From Microcella sp. (GTDB lineage: Bacteria > Actinomycetota > Actinomycetes > Actinomycetales > Microbacteriaceae): a stretch of DNA of 6,084 bases. Below, in pieces: positions 1 to 6,084 of the stretch; the first letter of the stretch is position 1; the number at the start of each line of letters is the position of its first letter. The notes under the pieces were generated by a model, which had not been told where the DNA came from, did not search any database, and saw only the letters and a list, made by a program, of their open reading frames with translations. The stretch is from positions 1 through 6,084 of the forward strand of contig JAIWOM010000095.1 of NCBI GenBank assembly GCA_020216895.1. The letters are read 5' to 3'. Made by a program: the position numbers and the translations under genes.

Positions 1-723
1 ACCGCCGCGACCCCGGCCGCCGCGCCCGCCGCGCCCGCCGGCCTCGAGCCCGAGCTGATCCCCGCCTCGCGCATGCGCAAGACGATCGCGCGCCGGCTCA
101 CCGAGAGCAAGAGCACGGTCCCGCACTTCTACCTCACGGCCGAGTGCCGGGTCGACCGCCTGGTCGAGCTGCGGCGCGAGCTCAACGCGATCGACGGCGT
201 CAAGGTGTCGGTCAACGACCTGGTCGTCAAGGCGGTCGCCGCGGCGTTCATCGACGTGCCGGAGGCCAACACGACCTGGACCGACGAGGGGATGCTGCGC
301 CACCGCACGGTCGACATCGCGATCGCCGTCTCGCTCGACGACGGTCTCGTCACCCCGGTGGTCCGCGGCGTCGAGCGCCTCTCGGTCTCGGCGCTGTCGG
401 CCGCGATCGTCGACCTGGCGACGCGTGCCCGCAGCGGCGGCCTGAAGCAGCACGAGATCGAGGGCGGAAGCTTCGCCGTCTCGAACCTCGGGATGTTCGG
501 CACCCAGGAGTTCAGCGCAATCATCAACCCCCCGCAGGCGGGCATCCTCGCCGTCGGCGCGGCTCGCCAGGCTCCCGTCGTCGTCGACGGGGCCCTCGCG
601 GTGGGAACCGTGATGTCGGTGACGCTGTCGGCCGACCACCGAGTACTGGATGGCGCGCTCGCCGCGCGCTGGCTCGCCGCCTTCGTGGCCCGCATCGAGA
701 ACCCGGTCTCCATCCTCGCCTGA
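1..723 (+). CDS. Dihydrolipoyl acetyltransferase (2-oxo acid dehydrogenase E2), C-terminal part
   Basis: This is the C-terminal 240 residues of an E2 acyltransferase; the reading frame is open from base 1, so the lipoyl and E3-binding domains lie outside the window. The first ~14 codons encode an Ala/Pro-rich linker typical of E2 proteins. The catalytic domain starts near IPASRMRKTIARRL (about base 58). Core motifs are SVNDLVVKA, VPEAN, SNLGMFG and INPPQAGILAVGA. The family's active-site signature DHRVLDG lies at 634-654, with catalytic His at 637-639 and Asp at 649-651, and the protein ends about 20 residues later as usual. E2 proteins move the acyl group from lipoamide to CoA in a cytoplasmic multienzyme core. 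The FSAIINPPQ and VPEAN motifs resemble pyruvate-type E2 more than succinyl-type, so acetyl transfer is favoured, but a branched-chain E2 cannot be excluded. The ATG at 73 is internal to the domain and is not the start. A terminator-like hairpin follows the stop. Confidence 0.93.
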   Translation, partial: TAATPAAAPAAPAGLEPELIPASRMRKTIARRLTESKSTVPHFYLTAECRVDRLVELRRELNAIDGVKVSVNDLVVKAVAAAFIDVPEANTTWTDEGMLRHRTVDIAIAVSLDDGLVTPVVRGVERLSVSALSAAIVDLATRARSGGLKQHEIEGGSFAVSNLGMFGTQEFSAIINPPQAGILAVGAARQAPVVVDGALAVGTVMSVTLSADHRVLDGALAARWLAAFVARIENPVSILA

Positions 724-729
724 CCGTCG

Positions 730-760
730 TCTGCGATCTGGTAAACATCGCAGAATCTTT
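730..760 (+). terminator. Hairpin with short T-rich tail after the E2 gene
   Basis: A perfect 8-bp inverted repeat, TCTGCGAT (730-737) and ATCGCAGA (747-754), encloses a 9-base loop and is followed by ATCTTT (755-760). It begins 7 bases after the E2 stop codon. Position and tail suit an intrinsic terminator for the E2 transcript, though the stem is only half GC and the T tract is short. A symmetric protein-binding site upstream of pntAa is the main alternative. Confidence 0.5.
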
Positions 761-804
761 CAAGCCGAGACGCGCGAAGAAGCCGCTCCGAGGGCCTGGA
801 TCGG

Positions 805-810
805 GATACT
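805..810 (+). promoter_or_regulatory. Possible -10 element for the pnt operon
   Basis: GATACT (805-810), preceded by GG, fits the actinobacterial -10 pattern in its conserved second A and last T. It would give a leader of roughly 30 bases before pntAa. No convincing -35 hexamer lies 16-18 bases upstream (around 781-788 is GC-rich). It is the best candidate in the 125-base gap between E2 and pntAa, but it is only one hexamer. Confidence 0.25.
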
Positions 811-838
811 CTGACCGTGTTTCCTGATCCTCCGAAGT

Positions 839-842
839 GGAG
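839..842 (+). promoter_or_regulatory. Ribosome binding site deciding the pntAa start
   Basis: GGAG at 839-842 sits 6 bases before the ATG at 849. This supports ATG 849 over the in-frame GTG at 837, which overlaps this site and has no Shine-Dalgarno at suitable spacing. Starting at 849 also gives the usual family N-terminus, MKIAIRREP. Confidence 0.7.
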
Positions 843-848
843 CTGTGC

Positions 849-2000
849 ATGAAGATCGCCATCCGGCGCGAGCCGATCGAGGGGGAGCGCCGCGTCGCGG
901 CCACCCCCGCGGCCGTCGCCCAGTACGTCGCTGCGGGCTACGCGGTGACGGTTCAGAAGGGGGCGGGCCTCGCGGCCGGCTACCCCGACTCCGCCTACGC
1001 CGAGGCCGGCGCCGAGCTCGCGGCGAGCATCCCGCTGTCGAAGGTCGACGTGCTCGCGCACGTCCGCCCGCTCGACCGCGAGACGATCGCGACGCTGCCG
1101 AAGGGCGCCATCACGGTGGGCTTTGCCTCGCCGGCGAGCGAGCTCGACGGGGTGCAGGCGCTCGCCGACCGCGGCGTGACCGCGTTCTCGCTCGAGCTGA
1201 TCCCGCGCATCTCGCGCGCGCAGTCGATGGATGCCTTGACCTCGCAGGCGCTCGTCGCCGGCTACCGGTGCGTGCTCGAGGCCGCCACACGCTTCCCGCG
1301 CTTCCTGCCGCTGTTCATGACGGCGGCGGGTACGATCCCGCCTGCGCGGGTGCTCGTGCTCGGCGCGGGCGTCGCTGGTCTGCAGGCGATCGCCACCGCC
1401 AAGCGCCTCGGTGCGAAGGTGTCGGCCTACGACGTGCGCTCGGCCTCCGCCGATGAGGTGCAGTCGATGGGCGGCACGTTCATCCACCTCGACCTCGACG
1501 CCGCCGCCGACGCGGCGGGCGGCTACGCCAAGGAGCTCGCCGCCGACCGCGCCGACCGCCAGCGCGAGCTGCTCGCCCCCTACGTCGCCGATGCCGACAT
1601 CATCATCACGACGGCCGCGATCCCCGGCCGCCCCGCGCCCCGCCTCGTCACCGCGAGCATGGTGAAGGGCATGGCCGCCGGTTCGATCATCGTCGACCTC
1701 GCCGCCGAGACCGGCGGCAACGTCGAGGGCGCCAAGCCCGGCGAGGACGTGCAGGTGCCGGTCGACGGCGGCCACGTCACGATCGTCGGCATGAAGGATG
1801 CTGCCTCGACGATGCCGTACGACGCCTCGCGCCTACTCGGCCAGAACATCGCCAACCTCGTCGCGCTCATGACGCGCGATGGCGCCCTCGTGCCCGACTT
1901 CGACGACGAGGTCGTCGCGGGCGCCTGTCTCACCCACGAGGGAGCGGTGCGGCACGAGCCGACCGCCGCCGCCCTCGCCGACCGGAAGGGCGGCAAGTAA
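849..2000 (+). CDS. pntAa: NAD(P) transhydrogenase subunit alpha part 1 (NAD(H)-binding domain I)
   Basis: This 383-residue protein is the soluble NAD(H)-binding domain I of proton-translocating transhydrogenase, which passes hydride from NADH to NADP+ on the cytoplasmic face. Its length suits the split-alpha form (the Rhodospirillum rubrum protein is about 384 residues). The N-terminus IRREPIEGERRVAATP is typical. The 'RQD loop' that positions nicotinamide in the R. rubrum enzyme is conserved with the same spacing as R120, Q125 and D128. Further family motifs are PLFMTAAGT, the nucleotide-binding fingerprint GAGVAG (172-177) with D195 as the expected ribose-binding acid, and IIITTAAIPGRPAP followed by VDLAAETGGN. 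The C-terminus carries no membrane segment, which is supplied by the next gene. The TAA stop shares its last base with the ATG of pntAb, indicating an operon with translational coupling. Alanine dehydrogenase is a related fold, but the following pntAb and pntB settle the identity. Confidence 0.97.
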   Translation: MKIAIRREPIEGERRVAATPAAVAQYVAAGYAVTVQKGAGLAAGYPDSAYAEAGAELAASIPLSKVDVLAHVRPLDRETIATLPKGAITVGFASPASELDGVQALADRGVTAFSLELIPRISRAQSMDALTSQALVAGYRCVLEAATRFPRFLPLFMTAAGTIPPARVLVLGAGVAGLQAIATAKRLGAKVSAYDVRSASADEVQSMGGTFIHLDLDAAADAAGGYAKELAADRADRQRELLAPYVADADIIITTAAIPGRPAPRLVTASMVKGMAAGSIIVDLAAETGGNVEGAKPGEDVQVPVDGGHVTIVGMKDAASTMPYDASRLLGQNIANLVALMTRDGALVPDFDDEVVAGACLTHEGAVRHEPTAAALADRKGGK

Positions 2001-2317
2001 TGGACGCCATCACCCTGCTCACGTTCTTCGTGCTCTCCGTCTTCGTCGGCTTCGAGGTCGTCTCGAAGGTGTCGAGCACGCTGCACACCCCGCTGATGTC
2101 GGGCGCGAACGCCATCCACGGCATCATCCTGGTCGGCGCCGTGATCGTCGCCGGGCAGGCGGAGAGCATCCCGGTGCTCGTCGTCGCCCTGATCGCGGTG
2201 CTGCTGGCCACCGTCAACCTGGTCGGCGGCTTCGTCGTCACCGACCGCATGCTCGAGATGTTCGGCGGCCGCAAACCCGCTCCGGCGTCGTCGGCGAAGA
2301 AGGAGGAGTCGAATTGA
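2000..2317 (+). CDS. pntAb: NAD(P) transhydrogenase subunit alpha part 2 (membrane)
   Basis: This 105-residue membrane protein corresponds to the C-terminal membrane part of the E. coli PntA chain and forms part of the proton-conducting domain II with PntB. Three hydrophobic segments are visible at about residues 3-21, 38-54 and 58-80. Family motifs are TLHTPLMSGANAIHGIILVG (residues 27-46) and TVNLVGGFVVTDRML. H40, in the second segment, stands where E. coli PntA has a non-histidine residue (AIHGII against AISGII, recalled from memory). It appears to correspond to the alpha2 histidine proposed to carry protons in the Thermus thermophilus enzyme. The C-terminal ~17 residues are polar, with Lys and Glu. 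Translation probably starts at ATG 2000, which overlaps the pntAa stop; GGAAGGG at 1984-1990 can serve as ribosome binding site. The TGA stop overlaps the TTG start of pntB. Confidence 0.96.
   Translation: MDAITLLTFFVLSVFVGFEVVSKVSSTLHTPLMSGANAIHGIILVGAVIVAGQAESIPVLVVALIAVLLATVNLVGGFVVTDRMLEMFGGRKPAPASSAKKEESN
2301..2306 (+). promoter_or_regulatory. Strong ribosome binding site fixing a TTG start for pntB
   Basis: AGGAGG (2301-2306, in the longer run AAGGAGGAG at 2300-2308) lies within the last codons of pntAb. It is 7 bases before TTG 2314 and 13 before the in-frame GTG at 2320, so spacing favours the TTG start. There is no in-frame ATG nearby upstream. Confidence 0.7.
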
Positions 2318-3690
2318 TCGTGCTCACCCCCGAGTGGACCGCTCTGCTCTACCTGATCGCCGCGGTCTGCTTCATCCTCGCCCTCAAGGGCCTGTCGTCG
2401 CCGAAGTCGGCGCGGCGCGGCAACCTCATCGGCGCGTTCGGTGCGCTCGTGGCCATGGTCGTCGTCTTCCTCTCGACCGAGCTGGACAACATCGCGCTGA
2501 TCCTCGGCACGATCGCGCTCGGCACGGTCATCGCGGTCCCGGCCTCGCGCCTGGTGAAGATGACGCAGATGCCGCAGCTCGTCGCGCTCTTCAACGGCGT
2601 CGGCGGCGGCGCGGCGGCCCTGGTCGCCCTGCTCGAGCTGCCGCTCGTCGCGGACGAGCTCGGCGCGGTCATCGCGGTCGCCTTCACGGTGCTCGTCGGT
2701 GCGGTGTCGTTCTCGGGCTCGGCGATCACCTTCGCGAAGCTGCAGGAGCTCATGCCGACCCGCCCGATCGTCTTCCCGGGCGCCCCGATCGTCATCAGCC
2801 TCGTCGCCCTCGGCTCGCTCGCGAGCGCCGTCTGGCTCGTGCTGACCGGCGACGCGGTGGCCAGCTACGTGCTGCTCGCCCTCGGCACGGCGCTCGGTGT
2901 GCTCATCGTGCTGCCGGTCGGCGGCGCGGACGTGCCGATCGTCATCTCGCTGCTCAACGCCTTCACGGGCCTCACGGTCGCGGCCTCGGGCCTCGTGCTC
3001 GGCAACACGCTGCTGCTCGTCGCGGGCACGCTCGTCGGCGCCTCGGGCACGATCCTCACGCGCGCCATGGCCTCGGCCATGGGCCGCAGCGTGGCGGGCA
3101 TCCTGTTCGGCGCGTTCCGCGGCGGCTCGACCGCCGGCTCGACCGCGCAGAGCGACCGCCCGGTGCGCAGCTCGAGCGCGGAGGACGTCGCGATCCTGCT
3201 CGGCTACGCGCAGCGCGTCATCGTCGTGCCGGGCTATGGTCTCGCCGTCGCCCAGGCGCAGCACACGATGGCCGAGCTCGCCGCGACGCTCGAGTCGAAG
3301 GGCATCGAGGTCGTGTTCGGCATCCACCCGGTCGCCGGCCGCATGCCCGGGCACATGAACGTGCTGCTCGCCGAGGCGAACGTGCCCTACGAGGTGCTGA
3401 GCGAGATGGACGAGGTCAACCCGCAGTTCAAGAACGCCGACGTCGCTCTCGTCGTCGGGGCGAACGACGTGGTGAACCCGGCCGCGAAGACGAGCCCCGG
3501 CTCGCCGATCTTCGGCATGCCGATCCTCGACGTGGCCTCGGCCCGCCAGGTGGTCTTCCTCAAGCGCTCCATGCGTCCCGGCTTCGCGGGCATCGAGAAC
3601 GACCTGCTGTTCGAACCGCAGACGACGCTGCTGTTCGGCGACGCGAAGGACTCGCTGACGAAGGTGCTCACCGCCGTCAAGAACCTGTAG
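2314..3690 (+). CDS. pntB: NAD(P) transhydrogenase subunit beta (membrane domain II plus NADP(H)-binding domain III)
   Basis: This 458-residue protein (E. coli PntB is about 462) contributes most of the transmembrane helices and the NADP(H)-binding domain III. Residues ~8-280 hold a series of hydrophobic segments, with conserved stretches MPQLVALFNGVGG, GSAITFAKLQE, GGADVPIVISLLN and VGASGTILTRAM. Domain III, from about residue 295, carries GYGLAVAQAQ (from G307), the stretch HPVAGRMPGHMNVLLAEA, GANDVVNPAA (from G382), KRSM (from K417), GFAGIEND and FGDAK (441-445); these form the NADP(H) site. N94 occupies the position of E. coli PntB His91, a proton-pathway residue, and PntAb here carries a histidine instead. 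Start chosen: TTG 2314, within TTGA overlapping the pntAb stop, because of the spacing of AGGAGG; GTG 2320 is the alternative. The operon ends here, before a GC-rich hairpin and a convergent gene. Confidence 0.97.
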   Translation: MIVLTPEWTALLYLIAAVCFILALKGLSSPKSARRGNLIGAFGALVAMVVVFLSTELDNIALILGTIALGTVIAVPASRLVKMTQMPQLVALFNGVGGGAAALVALLELPLVADELGAVIAVAFTVLVGAVSFSGSAITFAKLQELMPTRPIVFPGAPIVISLVALGSLASAVWLVLTGDAVASYVLLALGTALGVLIVLPVGGADVPIVISLLNAFTGLTVAASGLVLGNTLLLVAGTLVGASGTILTRAMASAMGRSVAGILFGAFRGGSTAGSTAQSDRPVRSSSAEDVAILLGYAQRVIVVPGYGLAVAQAQHTMAELAATLESKGIEVVFGIHPVAGRMPGHMNVLLAEANVPYEVLSEMDEVNPQFKNADVALVVGANDVVNPAAKTSPGSPIFGMPILDVASARQVVFLKRSMRPGFAGIENDLLFEPQTTLLFGDAKDSLTKVLTAVKNL

Positions 3691-3703
3691 ACGGATGCCC
3701 TGC

Positions 3704-3742
3704 CGGTCGCCGCGCGGAGCCCTCGGGCCCGCGCGGCGATCG
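3704..3742. terminator. GC-rich hairpin between convergent genes
   Basis: CGCCGCGCGG (3708-3717) and CCGCGCGGCG (3729-3738) are perfect 10-base arms. Inside them GCCC (3719-3722) pairs with GGGC (3725-3728) around a 2-base tip and a bulged A. On the plus strand the outer bases 3704-3707 add pairs with 3739-3742, including one G-U. The hairpin lies between the 3' ends of pntB and the facing DUF4032 gene, so it could end transcripts from both sides. Neither side has a T tract, which weakens the call, though U-tract-poor terminators are described in GC-rich actinobacteria. The remainder of the 90-base gap shows nothing else. Confidence 0.5.
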
Positions 3743-3780
3743 CGTTCGGGGGCCTGGCTCCGCCCGCCCCGCGCCGCCGA

Positions 3781-5097
3781 TCAGACCTTGTCGCGCCAGC
3801 TGCCCGGCGCCAGCTCGTCGCCCTCGACGATCTCGATCTCGCTCGTGTCGAGCACGGGCAGCGAGAGCGTCTCGGTGACGGGCGCGATCATCGTCGCTTC
3901 GTCGCGGCGGTGGCGCAGCACCGTGTCGATGTACGAGCTCAGCGCCTCGGCGAGCGGGATCGCCCGGCCCTCGTCCTGCGAGCGGTACCAGCGGTGCTCG
4001 AGCAGCTGGTGGAACAGCTCCGGCCCCTCGAGCTTGCCGCGCAGATCCTTCGGCACGGCCCGGATCACCGGCTCAAACACGCGCATGAGCCACTCGTGCG
4101 CGACGACCTCCTCGTCGCCCTCGCGGTCGGGATGGTTCTGGGCGGCGTAGGCGTCGAGGTCGTTGAGCAGCCGCCGCGCCTGGTTCTCCTCGGCGTCGAT
4201 GCCGGTGAGCCGCAGCAGGCGGCGCGAGTGGTGGCCCGCATCCACGACCTTGGGGCGGATGCGCACCTGCGTGCTGTCGCCGTCCGTGGTGATGGCGAGC
4301 TCCTCGATGTCGAAGCCGAGGTCGTTGAGCCGCTCCACGCGGTCGGTGATGCGCCACCGCTCGGAGCGGTCGAACGACTCCCAGCCGGTGAGCTCCTTCC
4401 ACAGCGAGCGGTACGACTCGATGATGCGGTTGCTCGTCTCGATGGCGTCGATGTCCTCGTCGAGGCGGCCGCCGGCCTCGAGGTCGAGCAGCTCGCCGGC
4501 GATGTTCACGCGGGCGATCTCGAGGTCGTTCTCCCGCTGGCCGTTCGACAGGCCGCCCTCGTAGAGCTGCCCGGTCTCGGCGTCAACCAGGTAGGCGGCG
4601 AAGGCGCCCGCGTCGCGCCGGAACAGCGTGTTCGACAGCGAGACGTCGCCCCAGAAGAAGCCCGCGATGTGCAGTCGCACCATCAGCAGGGCGAGCGCGT
4701 CGACGAGGCGGGTCGCGGTATCGGGGCGCAGCGTCTGCGAGTACAGCGCCCGGTAGGGCAGCGAGAAGCGCAGGTGGCGGGTGACGAGCACCGGCAGCAG
4801 CGCCTCGCCGTCGTCGGCGACCCGCCCGGTGATGACCGCGGCGGGCTCGACGCAGGGGATGTCGAGGCGCTGCAGGGTGCGCAGCAGGTCGTACTCGCGC
4901 CGCGCCATCTCCTCGGTCGTCTCCTTCACCGCCACGACGACGTCGCCGAGGTGCACGAACCGCACGAGGTGCCGCGAGATGCCCTTTGGCAGCGAGGCGA
5001 TCGTGTCGTCCGGCCAGAGCTCGAGCGGCTGGTGCCAGGGCAGGTCGAGCAGCGCCGGATCGGTGACGGCGGAGGTGATCGAGAGCGAGGCGCTCAT
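3781..5097 (-). CDS. DUF4032 domain protein with a lipopolysaccharide-kinase-like (Kdo/WaaP) core
   Basis: This 438-residue soluble protein is of the type annotated in Actinobacteria as DUF4032 or LPS-kinase-like; no biochemical role is established that I know of. The N-terminal half has a kinase-like layout: VVVAVKET with K58 (ATP-binding lysine position), E68 in RREYDLL (possible helix-C glutamate), RLHIAGFFWGDVSLSN with H143, D151 and N156 (catalytic-loop position), and LVDAETG with D172 (metal-binding, DFG-like position). Residues ~230-395 would be the DUF4032 region, rich in charged helices; the last 35 residues are acidic. I see no signal peptide or membrane segment, so it is probably cytoplasmic. 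Start chosen: ATG at 5095-5097, because GGGAG lies 5 bases upstream. A 22-codon in-frame extension to 5163 would run through the terminator hairpin of the upstream gene and is Pro/Arg-rich. No -10-like hexamer is evident upstream, so read-through from the ABC gene is possible. Substrate unknown. Confidence 0.85.
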   Translation of the reverse strand: MSASLSITSAVTDPALLDLPWHQPLELWPDDTIASLPKGISRHLVRFVHLGDVVVAVKETTEEMARREYDLLRTLQRLDIPCVEPAAVITGRVADDGEALLPVLVTRHLRFSLPYRALYSQTLRPDTATRLVDALALLMVRLHIAGFFWGDVSLSNTLFRRDAGAFAAYLVDAETGQLYEGGLSNGQRENDLEIARVNIAGELLDLEAGGRLDEDIDAIETSNRIIESYRSLWKELTGWESFDRSERWRITDRVERLNDLGFDIEELAITTDGDSTQVRIRPKVVDAGHHSRRLLRLTGIDAEENQARRLLNDLDAYAAQNHPDREGDEEVVAHEWLMRVFEPVIRAVPKDLRGKLEGPELFHQLLEHRWYRSQDEGRAIPLAEALSSYIDTVLRHRRDEATMIAPVTETLSLPVLDTSEIEIVEGDELAPGSWRDKV

Positions 5098-5102
5098 GGG
5101 GT

Positions 5103-5107
5103 CTCCC
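5103..5107 (-). promoter_or_regulatory. Ribosome binding site deciding the DUF4032 gene start
   Basis: On the minus strand GGGAG (complement of 5103-5107) precedes the ATG at 5097 by 5 bases. It supports this start over the in-frame upstream ATG at 5163. Confidence 0.65.
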
Positions 5108-5148
5108 GTCGGGGGTTCAGGATGCGGCGCTCGGGCCGCGAAACGCGA

Positions 5149-5184
5149 CGAGGGCGGGCGCACCGGTCGGTACGTCCGCCCTCG
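5149..5184 (-). terminator. Hairpin terminator after the ABC ATPase gene
   Basis: The arms CGAGGGCGG (5149-5157) and CCGCCCTCG (5176-5184) are perfectly complementary over 9 bp, with two further pairs inside after one mismatch and a loop of about 12 bases. The hairpin begins about 20 bases after the ABC stop codon in the direction of transcription. It is followed on that strand by TCGCGTTTCGC, which has only a three-T run. Position and stem strength fit an intrinsic terminator. With no clear promoter behind it, the element may end only part of the transcripts and let some continue into the DUF4032 gene. Confidence 0.6.
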
Positions 5185-5203
5185 CCATCGAGGTTCTGCG
5201 CAA

Positions 5204-6084
<881 letters not shown>

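Noticed and set aside
1..45. GCCGCGCCC-like direct repeats at the left edge
   Set aside because: These are Ala/Pro codons of the flexible E2 linker, a normal low-complexity stretch, not a DNA repeat element.
830..842. Short hairpin CTCC-N5-GGAG that could hide the pntAa ribosome binding site
   Set aside because: A 4-bp stem is expected by chance in sequence this GC-rich and would be too weak to support a regulatory claim.
129..1775. Long minus-strand open frame (548 codons) across E2 and pntAa
   Set aside because: It lies antisense to two well-identified genes, is rich in Arg, Gly and His without recognisable motifs, and is explained by high GC content removing stop codons.
1930..3354. Minus-strand open frame of 474 codons across pntAb and pntB
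   Set aside because: Its low-complexity Arg/Asp/Glu/His composition mirrors the Val/Ala/Leu codons of the membrane genes opposite. No family resemblance and no separate start signals.
5098..5163. N-terminal 22-codon extension of the DUF4032 protein
   Set aside because: It would be encoded by the hairpin terminator of the preceding gene, is Pro/Arg-rich, and lacks a ribosome binding site compared with the ATG at 5097.

Overview
The window is very GC-rich, with strong G/C preference at third codon positions, Ala/Val/Arg-rich proteins and long antisense shadow frames. Its gene content (a split proton-translocating transhydrogenase, a DUF4032 kinase-like protein and an MsiK/UgpC-type ABC ATPase) points to a high-GC actinobacterium, most likely of the Microbacteriaceae type. 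That assignment is inferred from protein resemblance, not from a database search. There are six protein-coding genes: four on the plus strand, then two on the minus strand. Two of them are cut by the window edges. I see no RNA gene, mobile element, CRISPR array or phage gene.

Layout. (1) Bases 1-723, plus: the C-terminal 240 residues of a dihydrolipoyl acetyltransferase (E2 of a pyruvate-dehydrogenase-type complex). It is followed at once by a small hairpin with a short T-rich tail. (2) Bases 849-3690, plus: a compact three-gene operon, pntAa-pntAb-pntB, encoding a proton-translocating NAD(P) transhydrogenase in the split-alpha form. The stop and start codons overlap at both junctions, and pntB starts at TTG behind a near-perfect Shine-Dalgarno. 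(3) Bases 3691-3780: a convergent gap containing a long GC-rich hairpin. (4) Bases 3781-5097, minus: a DUF4032 protein with a recognisable kinase-like (Kdo/WaaP-type) core. (5) Bases 5098-5203: a short gap with a strong hairpin just after the ABC gene. (6) Bases 5204-6084, minus: an ABC-transporter ATPase of the carbohydrate (MalK/UgpC/MsiK) type, lacking its N-terminus and Walker A because the window ends.

How the genes fit together. The Pnt proteins couple proton entry to hydride transfer from NADH to NADP+, supplying NADPH. The neighbouring E2 belongs to an NADH-producing complex, but a terminator-like hairpin separates the two, so a functional link is only a possibility. The ABC ATPase would energise sugar or glycerol-phosphate uptake through permeases not seen here. 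The DUF4032 protein has no established function; its kinase-like residues make it the least understood gene in the window.

The window looks like ordinary core-genome content. I found no convincing new system. The observations most worth a second look are the relocation of the putative proton-channel histidine between transhydrogenase subunits, and the intact kinase-type residues in the DUF4032 protein.
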